Part shown: positions 20,758 to 33,592 of the stretch, one piece after another
Numbering within the stretch: position 1 is the stretch's first letter
Layout of the letters: each line of letters opens with the position of its first letter
DNA from: Pegoplata infirma
Lineage: Eukaryota > Arthropoda > Insecta > Diptera > Anthomyiidae
Reading direction: 5' to 3'
Length of the DNA stretch: 64,000 bases
Assembly (NCBI GenBank): GCA_963921195.1
Contig: OY992537.1
Coordinates: 36,193,410-36,257,409, forward strand
The notes under the pieces: model-generated
What the model saw: only the letters and a program-made list of their open reading frames with translations
What the model was told of the DNA's origin: nothing
Database searches by the model: none
Program-made: the position numbers and the translations under genes

Positions 20758-23034
20758 TGTAACGACTCACCTTTCCAGGCCCTACCTACTGGGGAACCGT
20801 GCTACCTATAAGTCCGGCTAAGTTCAGGGAAAATGGGGTGGAGATCTTGTTCCCTCTAGGTAGATCGTAGTCAGTTACCATAAAAATAAAAATAGGTAGC
20901 TACACACCGAAACATTCGAAAACCACCAAAACAAGCCTACGTCAAAAGAAGATATAAAAAAAATAAAACTGAAAGAGAGAGGAAAAGAGTTGTACAGATA
21001 AAAGAGGAAGAGGGGAAAGGTGATATTGACCCCCCATGATCTAAACCCACCCTGTCCTTGCCATCTAGTAAAAAGATTGTAGATGGCCCAATGCCTTACC
21101 TAATTGATTACCTAAACTTTCGTGGAAATAGTTAAAGATTTAGCAATTCATTTTACAAATACAAAAATTTTATTTAAAATTTAAAACCAACAACGTAAAA
21201 TCTATTTATATAAAAAAACATTATAAATAATTTATTTTCCTTAAATGAATTTAAAAAAAAACTTATTCGTGTAATTAACAAAAACTAATAATATTCAACG
21301 TTTTTACCAGGGCACTGGTTGAAACACATGATATTGAAACGGTATAAAAATTAAAAATATTGAAACAAAAAAAAATAGAATGTGAAATTACGAAAAAAAA
21401 TGATTAAATATAATACTAAAGAATTAAAATTACGCGATTTTATGCATTTGTACCAATTATGCGTTTGAATTAGGAACAAAATTATTCATAAAAAAATGTA
21501 TTAACGTTTTTTTTACCCGGAATATGTATGAAACAAACTGGTATTGGAACTCTATACAACCATCGAAGGTTAAGATTTATTAAAATATACAACATATGAA
21601 ACGATTTTCTATTTAAAGAGATTGAACATTACGTTAAATTAAATTAAATTATAAAAATTAAATTAAATAAAAAAAATAGGTCCAATTTCAGTTTGTTTCT
21701 AGTATCGAACTGATTAAATTTTATTCTCAGAATTTAAAAAAAATGTGAAACGTTACGGAAACGAAGCATGCGTCTACGTTTTCCGATATTTATGTAGAGT
21801 GAAAATTTAAAAATAATAATAAATAACACTTAACTTACCAATTCAATATTCTCGCTGACATAAGGCCTTTTGTCTTCTTGATGATATGAATTTGATAATC
21901 TGCTTTTGATTTAAATTTTCACTCGATTATATCTCGAAATTTTAGTGGAAGGGTGTATGTGTTTATGTATGAGGGTATGAATGCATTTTAAAATCGTATG
22001 AGTAATTTTAATTTAAGACATGAAATGCAATTAAAAAAAAATATTCCAAATTTTAAACGTTAAAATTATAAATGTAAACAAACTGAAAAAATTAAATTTT
22101 TAAACAAATTAAAAGAAACACAATTTTTGACACTTCACAAACACAAAAAAACAAAAAAAATTAACTTTGAAAAAAAAACAATAATGACGTTTGCTTTGAA
22201 AGCACAAATTCCCGGAAAGAAAACTTCCGTACTCCGAAAAGGAGATATTGTCATCAAATTTGGTACTCAGACACTCTCCCAAAATTTAAGTGTCACTTAT
22301 GACGACCAAACAAAATAAACGAACTTTTCCCGCGTTCGAGATGTCAACTTAGATGAAAGAAACCGGACCGTATTGATGACTGTAAGTAGCCCGAGGGTTT
22401 AACGTTGTAAAATGTTTCCCGGATCGAGTGAATATTCGTTGAAATTCCCTGACCACTCTACCAACGACCATCGATAGCAACTTCCGTCACGGGGTACTGA
22501 ATTTTTACACGTTGAAATAGGGCACTACGACCACTAATGTCTCGATTATGTAGCAGACTTGAAATTTGTCCTTGATGTATACAATGCCCCACACTCCTCA
22601 ATCGCTGATGTACGTTTCCAACCAGCTGGGAATCTATGTAAGAAAATTGTATTGATATTTTCCTCCTATTGCTCCATCGTCAGAAAATCCTTACCTTATT
22701 CCTAAATAAAATCCCCTGTACCAGTCAAACAATTGATTTGATAACGATTGCGAGCCTTCCAAGGAATATTTGAAACCAATCTTCCAAATTTTGAATAAAA
22801 TATTGAATTTAAAATTTTCTTGTCCGGTCGTTTTCTCACACAAATTACTAATGAAAATTTTCCTTGAAATAATTTGAATTTTATTTCTCAGACGTCAAAC
22901 ATTTAAATTTAAAATTTTCAAAAATTTGAAAATTTGAAATGTTAAAATAAAACAAAAATAAAAAAATGAAAAGGTCAGTTGGAAATTTATAGCAAACATC
23001 AAGTAGATATGTTTTTAAGCCCGAAGACCTCACA
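20758..23034. mobile_element. 2.28-kb insertion with TGT...ACA ends (candidate long solo LTR)
   Basis: The insert starts TGTAACGACTCACC and ends GAAGACCTCACA, and is flanked by AACG on both sides (20754-20757 and 23035-23038). TG...CA ends with a 4-bp duplication are the signature of LTR-retrotransposon integration. No second copy of the 5' or 3' end is found inside, so the simplest reading is one unusually long solo LTR. The interior is AT-rich, with splice-donor-like GTAAGT at 22382 (+) and around 21833-21838 (minus strand), and no gag or pol motifs. The 63-residue frame at 22127-22318 is not recognised. A non-autonomous element of another class is possible. Confidence 0.6.
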
Positions 23035-23115
23035 AACGAAGCTAGAAATGTAGCCCAAAACCGAGTGGAGAACGACTTTTGTTGGTGCCCTATGCTCCAG
23101 TGGAAGTTAAAGGAA
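23035..23115 (+). pseudogene. LINE C-terminus, 3' part
   Basis: GAAGCTAGAAATGTAGCCCA onward translates to EARNVAQNRVE followed by a GALCS-like end, the expected continuation of the TWN motif at 20745-20757. The protein is therefore split exactly by the 20758-23034 insertion. Confidence 0.62.
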
Positions 23116-23785
23116 CATATATATATTACTTCTTTATAATATTAGTGTTTATTAACAATAAAATATTTGTAACAATATCTTACTCCTTAAAGCTACACAG
23201 CTTTACAGCTTAATTGTAATCAAAACTATTATTGTCATTTTAAAGTATGACACTTGCTCTTCAGAAAATATTTTACAAATATCACTGTAACTCTTGAACG
23301 ACTTTTTGCTAAAAGTACCCACCTCGGTTAATATAGTGTTAATTTTATTGGCTACCTCAATATTTTTTATCACATAAACAAATACATACTTCATAATTCT
23401 AAAGATTTCCTTAATAATATTTTTTAACATCTTAATACGCAGTAATTTTTGTTTGATTTTGAAAAATTATTCATGGTAATTTTAAATACTTAATAATTTT
23501 CAGTATTATGTACTTTGGTACTTTTTGTTAACTTAACCACAATAAACAATCTTTCCTTATGTGCATGACTAACGATCATGTTCTATAACAATAGCATAAA
23601 TAAACTTTAAGTTATTTACGCTTTTTTTCTGAAAGAAAAAAAATATATATTAATGTGGCCGTTGTTGTTACTCTCGATGCTCAATGTTGGCCAATGTTAA
23701 CAATACCTTAGGTCAAACTTGGAGGAATTCCAATAATAAGCCTGCAATATGAAAAATAAGGGCGGCAGATATTTTTTGAACACTC
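23116..23785. other. No recognisable feature
   Basis: AT-rich DNA. The frame 23203-23430 (minus, 75 residues) has no signal or domain that I recognise. Confidence 0.5.
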
Positions 23786-24477
23786 CACTTTGGTATTGAG
23801 TTTGTAATTCCGTTTAAAACTTATCGAAATATCGGTCTTGGACTTCTTTTTCGATTTTAAGTCGAAATAGTGATGTCCCTTTGCCTGTTAAAACTGTAAT
23901 CGTACTGCAAAAATAAATTTGAATAAATATAAGTTTGAGTAAAAACAAGTGAGAGATTAAATTCGGCTGTGCCGAATCTTTTATACCCTCCAAAATGAAA
24001 AAAAAATAAAAAAAAATCAGGGGCGTTTATTGGGGGGAAGGGGTGTTGGTGGGAGACGTTAGAGGACACCTTCCCCTTGCTTTAGATTTTTATCAAATGG
24101 ATTTATTATGATGCTTGCAATTATTTAATATAATAAATCATTATTACAATACATTTTTTATATCCACGCCCACAAAAGGGGCGGGTCAATCTTTCTTTTT
24201 TTATCCGCTGGGTCCACATACAGGGGTTTGAACATCCTCTGACATTAAAATGTTGCAGTTGTTTAACAAATGTACTAAAAACCCTGCAAAAGAATTTTGT
24301 TTTTCTGAGGTTGGCTTAGTTCTCCAAGGGGGAACTTTTTTTACCTTGGTCAGATTTTGCCCATCTCCGAACTTGACCAGCCTGGGACCATAAGACATAT
24401 TTCTGCCAAACATTCTCTACAGATGGATGTACATCGCTAGAATGTCTTAGAAACGATCAGTGATCAATAATATATAT
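23786..24477. repeat. Family A/B fragments
   Basis: 23795-23900 is a diverged family A start (TTTGTAATTCCGTTT, 'GATTTTAAGTCGAAATAGTGATGTCC'). 23941-23993 has an AAACAAGTGAGAG...AATTCGGCTGTGCCGAAT hairpin and TATACCCTCC, a common terminus of fly repeats. 24160-24477 is family B (ACGCCCACAAAAGGGGCGG, TTTTGCCCATCTCCGAAC, ACATCGCTAGAATGTCTTAG). Confidence 0.55.
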
Positions 24478-25938
24478 GGGGCATTCCATGTCAAATCGGA
24501 CACTTTGATATTTTTTTTTTTAGATTTTCCCAATTTGTTTACAGTTTTTAGTACCCTTCGAAAACTCATTAGTGTTAAATTTTTAGATTATTTTGATGAT
24601 CCGTTCAAAAGATATCTAATTTTTAAAAACGAAATTTTTTTAAAATTTGCTCCAACTGCCCTAATAGTGCCCTTAGAGCAACAAAATGTATGACTGACCC
24701 ACAATACTTTTTTTAGTCTAAACATTTTCTCTGAACACACCTACCCTCTATCTTTAACTGTTAAGGCGGTCCCCATACAATTTTATTTTTATTTTTTGCA
24801 AATTTGTTTTATTTAATTAGCTTCTACCGGTCCAATGGTGCGTCCGAGAGGGGTCATTACTGAGACCGACCCCCATTAATTTTAACCCTACAACATCTTT
24901 TTAAAACATACCTACGCCCTATCTCCACTCCCTAAGTAGGCTCCCATACAAATAACAGTTGGAGCAAATTTTATAAAAATGTAATTTTGAATGGAAGCCT
25001 ACTTAGGGAGTGGAGATAGGGCGTAGGTATGTTTTGAAAAAATGTTGTAGGGTAAAAATAAATCGGGGTCGGTCTCACTAATGACCCCTCTCGGACGCGC
25101 CATTGGACCGGTAGAAGCTGATTAAATAAAACAAATTTACAAAAAATAAAAAAAATTGTATGGGACCGCCTTAACAGTTAAAGATAGAGGGTAGGTGTGT
25201 TCAGAGAAAATGTTTGGACTAAAAAAATTTTGTGGGTCGGTCATACATTTTGCTGCTCTAAGGGCACTATTAGGGCAGTTAGAGCGGTTGGAGCAAATTT
25301 TAAAAAATATCGTTTTGTGTGGGAACCCCCTTAGAAAATGGAGATAGGGTATTAGTTGGTTCCAAAGAAATGTTAAGACGTAAAAATTAATGGAGGTCGG
25401 TCTTACAAATGACCCCTCTATGACGCACGATTGGAGCAGTAGAAATGATTTTGAGATTGGAAAATTACAATAAATTTTTTTTCAAAAAAATTTAAAAAAT
25501 AGTAATAATCGTTACGCCACAATCCTCCTGGGCAAAGAATGTGTAGAATCGATAGAAGTTTTACACAAAAAAAATTTCAAAAAAATCCAAGAGTACAAAC
25601 ATTTTCAAAAATTAAATTAAAATTTTAAAACTTAAAAATCGCATACTAGAGCGGTTTTAAGAATTTTTTGGGATTTTTTTTTAAAAAGTACGTAAAAAAA
25701 CAAAAATTTTCAAAAAAAAAATGAAATTTGGGCCATTATTGAAGAAGTAATGAGTAAAAGAAGCTTGAGTAAAGGAACAAACTACCAATTTTTAAAAATT
25801 CGGTATCTTTTGAATGGGTCATTAAAAAAAATCTGAAAATTTACCACGAAGGAGTTTTCGAAGGGTACTAAAAACTGTTAACAAATTGGGAAAATCTAAA
25901 AAAAATTTTCAAAGTGTCCGATTTGACATGGAATGCCC
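24478..25938. mobile_element. GGGGCATTCC inverted-repeat element, copy 1
   Basis: It starts GGGGCATTCCATGTC and ends GACATGGAATGCCC, with ATAT on both sides. The arms are complementary for several hundred bp (for example CGGTCCCATACAATTT-type segments around 24770 and 25150), with one arm lacking a ~500-bp segment that the other keeps (about 25270-25840). The same sequence is seen at 27784-32375 and from 63233. No transposase is present. Family B reads on across the site. Confidence 0.8.
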
Positions 25939-27783
25939 ATATACTTTATGGGGTCCTAGACCGATATTTCGACGCGTTATACATGTAATGACAAAGTGAG
26001 TATACCCCCATACTGTGGTTGGAGGGTATACAAATATAGAGAGAAAGAAATGTTGAGTAAAACAATTTGGTACGCAATATTTGAAAAAGTATCATTTCGT
26101 GTTCCATTCCATTTCATTCCCCGTTCTCATGTTTCTCTTTTTCCTGAAATTTTTAATGTAGATTAATCCAGAGAAAAAATCATTCTAGCAAAAGTACTAT
26201 TTAGAAAGTTCAGATTTTAAAAGTGCAAAATGTGTACTCTGGTAGTTTTTTGATCTCCTGAAGTAATGGCCAAGAAAACTTGTATACTGAATGTGGGATC
26301 CTAGATCGAAACAAATTATTTTGAAAAAGATTTTTTGAAATTTTTGATACTAAGAGGGTAAAAATTCGTAAAAATAGTACTTTAGTACTTTTTAGATTTC
26401 CTTTTTCAAGCATAGGATTCTGCAGAAAAAATACAAAAAAAAAGATATTTTGAAAAACAGGGGTTTTAAAAATTTTTAAAAATATCATATAAGTGGGATC
26501 GGAAAGGCAACGGTTAAATGTGTCGTAAGGGTTAAATGACAGCGAGAGGGAGTTATGACAGACGGACGAAACGAAATTAAATTGACGAACAGAATATGAT
26601 TTGCTGACGGACAGAAGTGGAGTTGTTGTGTGAGATTTGATAAGAGTAGACGTTTGAAGTTTTAGTCGCTATATTTTTTTGGATTTTCTGTGAAATAACA
26701 TTTAAACAATATTTTAGTTTCTTTTAAATAATAAACAATTTTAATATAAATAATAAACATTGAAAATAAATGAATTAAAACAAAAGTGAAGTGTTTTATT
26801 TAAGAAATAACAAATATTTGATATTTAATGCTACAAATATAAAAGGAGTTAAAAAAAAACTTTGGTACTTTTTCGGTTTCCTACTTCGAAAAAAAGCTTT
26901 TCGTTCAAAAAAGTTTTAAAAAAATTTTGATTTTAAGGCAGCAAAAAGTGCGTACAAATAGAAAGAAAATTGATAGTTTCGTAAAACTATCGAACTAACA
27001 ACCAAATAATATAAATTTTCAAACTACTTCATTGCCCGCACTGGTTAAGTGCTACCCTATTGTATTCAAAAGAAGGGACAACCACAATAATCATAATAAT
27101 AACAAAATGAATAAATGAACAAAAAAAAATTCCATAAAGTACCAACATGGCAAAAATGTGTTAATACTGAGTACGAATAAAAAAAAAAAAAACTCAATCT
27201 ATGGATTACAATCAAGGGTGATTTGAACACGATCACGCAATATTCACATACCACCGCCGCACAATATGGGAAGCACCGAGATAAACAAAAAAAAACAACC
27301 ATACAGTGATTACCAAACTAAGCCTAAATAATGTATAACATTGAATTTAAAATCATAAATTTTTTATCAAATTATAAAAATCTCAGTTATTCTTCTTCTT
27401 ATGCAATTGAAAGTTTTAATGGAAAAAGTTTTAGTTTAACATTACTTGTTTTGGCTGAATATTAAAACTGACCTCATAGTTTAATAGGGTCATGTGTCAG
27501 TTTTACTTCAAATTAAGTATTTTTTCTACAAAATTTTTATGAAGAGATACTAATTTGGTGGACTTTTAATGAAACATTATCTAATCTAATTTATATATGT
27601 CCTACAACCAAAGTATGAGGACGGTTAGAGAAACACTTACTTTGTCATTCCGTGCGTAGCGGATCGATATCTGGATCAGAAAACCTTCCCTGTTGAAATA
27701 ATAAAGTGTTGATGTGTGTATGTTAAAGGTAATCTCTGAAACTAATAATCCGATTTCAAAAATGTTTTCCTCAATATACATAT
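25939..27783. other. Family B end, then mostly unassigned AT-rich DNA
   Basis: 25939-26030 is the end of a family B/A repeat (TATACTTTATGGGGTCC, GAGTATACCC). 26040-26490 repeats AGTACTTTTT-like phrases also seen at 45290-45450. 26500-26680 is GC-richer and has an LTR-leader look, but no TG...CA ends with duplications could be fixed. 27600-27700 is a short family B-like piece. Frames at 26210-26488, 27066-27302 and 27602-27790 are not recognised. Confidence 0.4.
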
Positions 27784-30700
27784 GGGGCATTCCATGGCAA
27801 ATAGGACTCTTTGAAATTTTTTTTTTTTTGATTTTTTAATTTTTTTTTTTAGTTTTTAGTACCTTTCTGAAATTTACCCCTTTCGTGTTAAATTTTCAGA
27901 TTTTTTTGATGACCCGTTCAAAAGATATTAAATTTTTAAAAATTTACAGTTTGTTTCTTTACTAAAAGTTCTTTTACTCATAACTTCTTCAATAATGGTC
28001 TAAATTCCAATTTTTTTTTTTTAATTTTTGGTTTTACGTACTTTGGAAGAAAAACCCCTTAAAAATTCTTTAGAGTGATCAAGTATGCGATTTTAAGGTT
28101 TTAAAATTTAAATCTCATTTTTGAAAAAATGTGTACTCTTTGATTTTTTTAAATTTTTTTTTGTGGAAAACTTTTATCGATACTACAAATTTTTTGCCCA
28201 GTAGGATTGTGGGATAACGATTATTACTATTTTTTTAAATTTTTTGAAAAAATTTACTGTAATTTTCCAATACTAAAATCATTTCTAATGCTCCAACAAT
28301 GGTGTGTCGCAAAGAGGTCAATTGCAAGACTGATTGCCCCAATAGTGCTCTTAAAGCAGTGTATGGCCGACCCACAATATTTTTTTATTCCAAAAATTCT
28401 TTCACACACCTACCCTCTTTAATTCTTAAGGCGGTCCCCATTAAATTTTTTTTTATTTTTTTTTTTAATTTGTTTTTATTTTTTAATCATCCTAGAGGGG
28501 TCATAAGTGAAACCGACCCCAATTCATTTTTACCCACCGAAATTTTTCAAAACGTAACTATACCCCATCGCCACTACCTAAGTCGGCACTATTAGGGCAG
28601 TTGGAGCGGTTGGAACAAATTTTAAAACACGTCATTTTGTATGGGAACCCCCTTAAAAATGGGAGATAGAGTATTATTTTGTTATAAAAAAATGTTAAGG
28701 AGTAAAAATTAGGGGGGCTTGGTCAATAATTGACCCCTCTACGACACACCATTGGAGCAGTAGAAATGATTTTACGATTGGAAAATTATAATAAAATTTT
28801 TTCAAAAACATATTAAAAATTGTAATATTCGTTATCCCACGATCCTGCTGGGCAAAAAAATTTGTAGAATCGATAGAAGTTTTCCACAAGAAAATTAAAA
28901 AAAAATCAAAAGCGGCGGCTGCGATCTGTTAATAATTTTCACATTTAGAATGTAATAGACTATTAACTGAATAAATTTGACATTAAAAGTTTTTCTGAAG
29001 ATTATAATAACTGGATTATATGAAACTTGTAAAAAAACAAACCAGGATGTCTTAAATTTTTAGAAAAATAATTTTTTTTTCATACCTTTCTCAATTCAAA
29101 CCATATGAACCATTTATTATGATAGTGGGGTAAGTCACATTTTCAAAAAAACTGAGTTAATGATAGATTTGGATACAGTTTAATGGTATCTTTCGATTAA
29201 AAAAAAAGTTCAAAGAAAATTTTAAAAACGTCTGAGAATTTTATGACCGAAGTTTAGCTAGTTAACGATTTATCAAAAACGTTAATTTTGAAAGTGAGGT
29301 TAGTCCACAATTTTTTTGTAGCGTTAAAAATAACCAAATAATTGCTGATTGAATAAAACATTGATGTTTTCCACTATTAAATAACTCTATAGTTAAATCC
29401 TTAACTAATTTTCTTCAGTATTCTGAGATGAGCTGAACAAAATTTAACTAGTTAACGATTTATCAAAAACATTTATTTTGAAAGTGGGATTAGTCCACAA
29501 TTTTTTTGTAATGCATAAAATTACCTTTTTATCGCTGATTAAGAATATTCGTAGTATTTTTAACACTTAACTAGCCCTATTTCATAATCATAAAATAATT
29601 TTGTTACAGAATTGTGAGAAAATCTGAACAAAATTTTACTAATAAACGATTTATCAAAAATGTTAATTTTGAAAGTGATGCTAGTCCACTTTTTTTTATA
29701 ATTTTAAAAATAACCTTATAATCGCTGATGGAGTAAAACATTGATGATTTTTATTCTTAAATAACTCCATAATTTAATCCTAAACTAAATTTGTTACAGA
29801 ATTCTGAGATGCGCTAAACAAAATTTACTAGTTAACGATTTATCAAAAACATTAATTTTGAAAGTGGTGTTAGTCCACATTTTTTTTGTAATGCATAAAA
29901 TAACCTTTTTATCTCTGATAAAGAATATCCGTAGCATTTTTAGCTCTAAAATAGCCCTATTGCTTAATCCTAAACACATTTTGTTACAAAATTGTAAGAT
30001 GAGCTAAAAAAAATTTTACTAGTAAACGATTTATCAAAAATGTTAATTTTGAAAGTGATGCTAGTCCACAATTTTTTGTAGAGTAAAAATAACCTAATAA
30101 TCGCTGATAGAGTAAAACAAAAAAATTGTGGACTAACACCACTTTCAAAATTAATGTTTTTGATAAATCGTTAATTAGTAATTTTTTTTCAGCTCGTCTT
30201 AGAACTTTGTAAGAAAATTAGTTAAGGATTAAAATATAGAGTTATTTACGAGCGAAAAACACCAAGGTTTTACTCTATCCACAAATACTTGGTTATTTTA
30301 GCACTACAAAAATTTTTGTGTGGACTTGCCTCACTTTCAAAATTAACATTTTTGATAAATCGTTTACTAGTAAAATTATGTTTAGCTCATCTTACAATTC
30401 TGTAACAAAATTAGTTTAGGACTAAGCAATAGGGCTATTGTAGAGTTAAAAACGATACGGATATTCTTTATCAGAGACATAAAGGTTATTTTATGCATTA
30501 CAAAAAAAAATGTGGACTAACACCACTTTCAAAATTAATGTTTTTGATAAATCGTTAACTAGTAAAATTTTGTTTAGCTCATCTCAGAATTCTGTATTAA
30601 GTTAGTTAAGGATTAAATTATGGAGTTATTAAAGAATAAAAATCGTCAATGTTTTACTCTATCAGCGATTGTTAGGTTATTTTTACGCTACAAAAAATTG

Positions 30701-32375
30701 TGGACTAGCATCACTTTCAAAATTAACATTTTTAATAAATCGTTTACAAGTAAAATTTTTTTTAGCTCATCTTACAATTTTGTAACAAAATGTGTTTAGG
30801 ATTAAGCAATAGGGCTATTTTAGAGCTAAAAATGCTACGGATATTCTTTATCAGAGATAAAAAGGTTATTTTATGCATTACAAAAAAAATGTGGACTAAC
30901 ACCACTTTCAAAATTAATGTTTTTGATAAATCGTTAACTAGTAAATTTTGTTTAGCGCATCTCAGAATTCTGTAACAAATTTAGTTTAGGAGTAAATTAT
31001 GGAGTTATTTAAGAATAAAAATCATCAATGTTTTACTCCATCAGCGATTATTAGGTTATTTTTAACATTACAAAAAAATTTTGTGTGGACTAGCCTCACT
31101 TTCAAAATTAACATTTTTGATAAATCGTTAATTAGTAAAATTTTGTTCAGATTTTCTGACAATTCTGTAACAAAATTATTTGATGATTATGAAATAGGGC
31201 TAGTTAAGTGTTAAAAACACTACGAATATTCTTAATCAGCGATAAAAAGGATATTTTATGTATTACAAAAAAATTTTGTGTGGACTAACCCCACTTTCAA
31301 AATAAATGTTTTTGATAAATCGTTAACTAGTAAAATTTTGTGATGCTCATCTTAGATTTCTGGAACAAAGTTAATTAAGGATTAAATTATAGAGTTATAT
31401 AGGAGTAAAAATCACAAAAGTTTTACTCTATCGGCTATTATTTGGTTATTTTTAACACCACAAAAAAATGTTGGACTAACCTCACTTTCAAAACTAACGT
31501 TTTTGACAAATCGTTTACTTGTGAATTTTTTCTCTCAACTCTATCTTTTGTTACAAAAATTGTTAGATATTAAAATATAAAGTATTTTAAGAGTTAAAGA
31601 CACTACAATTATATGCTATTGGCGATTAATAATTTTTTTTAGTAATTTAAAAAAATTATGGACTAACCCCACTTTCAAAATTAATGGTTTTGATAAATCG
31701 TTTACTACAAAATTCTTTCTCAGATAATTATTTCATACAAATCGATATGTTTTGTCTTAAACTATATAGTTTGTGATTTTTTTTTTTTGAAAGTGAAATT
31801 AGTCCATTCTTTATAGTGAGAAATGGCTGGTTTTAATACATCCTAACAAAATAATACTCAATAAGTAAATTTAGGTACCTGAGATAACATCTTCATTAAA
31901 ATTTAATCAATAGAAAGTACCCAGATTTTTAAAGACTAAAAAACGCAAACCCTTCAATATCTCGTTTTGAAGCCAAGTGGACTTGCCTCACTTTCATAAT
32001 AATCAGTTCATATGTAACATAATTAAAAAATTATAATACATAATTAAAATTAGAGCCTGAGCTAAACTGTCTTTACAGAAAAACAAAAAACAAAGTGTAC
32101 ACACTTTTCAAAAAAGAGATTTAAATTTTAAAACCTAAAAATAGCATACTAGATCACTCCAAAGAATTTTTTCTTTCGTAAAAAACTAAAGTTAAAAAAA
32201 ATTGAAGAGGTTATGAGTAAAAGCAGTTTGAGTTAAGGAACAAACGAACGGGTCAACAAAAAAATCTGAAAATTTACCACGAAGGAGTTTTCAAAGGGTA
32301 CTAAAAACTGTAAAAAAAATGAAAAAATCTAAAATTTTTTTTTTTTTAAGTGTCCGATTTGACATGGAAATCCCC
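27784..32375. mobile_element. GGGGCATTCC inverted-repeat element, copy 2, with nested array
   Basis: The left end is GGGGCATTCCATGG and the right end is CATGGAAATCCCC, with ATAT on both sides (27780-27783 and 32376-32379). The left arm 27784-28340 and the right part 28570-28912 plus 32091-32375 pair with each other. The right side is interrupted by a 3.2-kb insertion between 28912 and about 32090, with CAAAG/CAAAAG at the edges. Frames at 28207-28595 and 28695-28889 lie in the arms and are mirror artefacts. Confidence 0.78.
28913..32090. mobile_element. Inverted array of ~190-bp units inserted in copy 2
   Basis: About five ~190-bp units read one way (29270-30115) and about nine read the other way (30118-31720). 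The unit hallmark is CACTTTCAAAATTAA with a GTGGACTA tract and ATCGTTAACTAGTAA. Two subtypes alternate, giving ~380-bp dimers. The 186-bp segment 29794-29979 and the reverse complement of 30790-30975 encode identical 61-residue frames, so these arms are identical at least there. Sequence 28913-29150 and 31740-32090 is non-repeated edge. The boundaries and class are uncertain. Confidence 0.72.
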
Positions 32376-32669
32376 ATATATAATAGGCCTTCAGAGAAGA
32401 CATATGTTAGGTTTCATGTACCACGCCCAATTCTCCACCTACATTGGTCAAAAAATCTAAAATTAAAAAATCTCTGAAAATACTCATTTTTTTCGCGAAA
32501 AATTTCTTTCCGCGGATATTTTTAAATTATTTTTCAAAAAAAGTTTTTTTTGAAATAAAATTTTTTAAATTGTGGAGTGTATTAATACATTCGGAAAACT
32601 TATTTTTGAAACTGAAATATTTTTCACTCAAAATTTTTTAAAAACTTTTTTGAATTATAAGTTTTTGTA
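32376..32669. other. Unassigned spacer before mariner relic
   Basis: AT-rich; contains a 65-residue frame (32444-32641) of low complexity and no recognisable function. Confidence 0.4.
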
Positions 32670-33590
32670 AAGGGTGTCCAAAATTGAGGTATCATTTTAA
32701 TTTAAATGAAAAAATTAGTTTTTTTTCAGATATTAAAAAGATTTTTATTTCAGTTTACTACAAATAGGTTCCGGTTAAAAATAAAAAAATATGTGGGTCA
32801 AGTGACCCCCATTACTGGCTCGGCAGGCTCCCAATATTTTACCAAAATTATCAATCACGTTTTTCAATAAACTATTGTCAATGGTTGATATCTGTTTGAT
32901 AATGTTGGTTTAAAGGTATTGAACTGTTGTGGGATTATTGCTGCACTCTTTCGATTTCAAAAAATCCCACAAAAAAAAACTAAATGTGTCAAATCACACT
33001 ATCTTGTTGGCCAATTTACTCCTCCTCTGCGAGAAATAATGTGATTTTCGAACTTGTCTGTCAAATGATCCATTGTTTCTCTTGCAGTGTGACAAGTGAC
33101 ATTATTCTGTTGAAACCACATATTCTCTACATCTAAATATTTTCCGCCACAAAAACCTTCGGATCATCTCCCTGTAGCGTTTTCCATTGACCGTAATCAC
33201 ATTTCCATTTTCGTTTTCAAAAAATATGATCTGATGATTCCTCCGGACCACAAACTACTCCAATCCGTAACTTTTTGGGGATGAAATGGTTGCTCTAAGA
33301 TAACTCTTAGATTCTCTTAACCCCAAATGTGACAATTATGCTAGTTGCAGTAGTCATTGAGCTGGAAATGAGCTTCGTCGGTAAAAAATATTTTGTTAAA
33401 AATTTCTCATTTTCTTCTTTCTATTTTTGAAAAAATTTTATTAATAAAAACACGTTGTTCCTTCGTGTATCGTTTCATATTAACTAACCGGAATGTATTT
33501 AGAATCTGAAGACTAAAATTCAGAATAAAAACTACACGTAGAAAAAAATGACAGCAAAATTAAAATGATACCTCAATTTTGGACACCCTT
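32670..33590 (-). mobile_element. Mariner/Tc1-type element, decayed
   Basis: The perfect inverted ends start AAGGGTGTCCAAAATTGAGG and are alike for ~33 bp. TA flanks both sides (32668-32669 and 33591-33592), the Tc1/mariner target duplication. The element is only 921 bp, so part of the transposase is deleted. Confidence 0.88.
32930..33470 (-). pseudogene. Mariner-type transposase relic
   Basis: The minus strand gives, with stops and frameshifts, FTDEAHFQLND (first catalytic Asp), SGGIIRSYFFENENGN, YREMIRRFLW, WFQQNNVTCHTARE, and CDLTHL...FLWDF. In related transposases the fourth block normally carries the second catalytic Asp where this copy has Asn (QQNN), so it would be inactive even if the stops were absent. 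The DNA-binding N-terminus is missing. The transposase would have bound the TIRs and cut at TA. Confidence 0.78.
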
Positions 33591-33592
33591 TA

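Noticed and set aside
21830..21960. Host exon on the minus strand ending in a GTAAGT donor
   Set aside because: The open stretch is short (about 25 codons), has no start and lies inside the TGT...ACA insertion.
26500..26830. Possible LTR or leader (GC-richer, TGTGTCGTAAGG ... AATAACA)
   Set aside because: No flanking duplication and no paired copy could be found, so the boundaries would be guesses.
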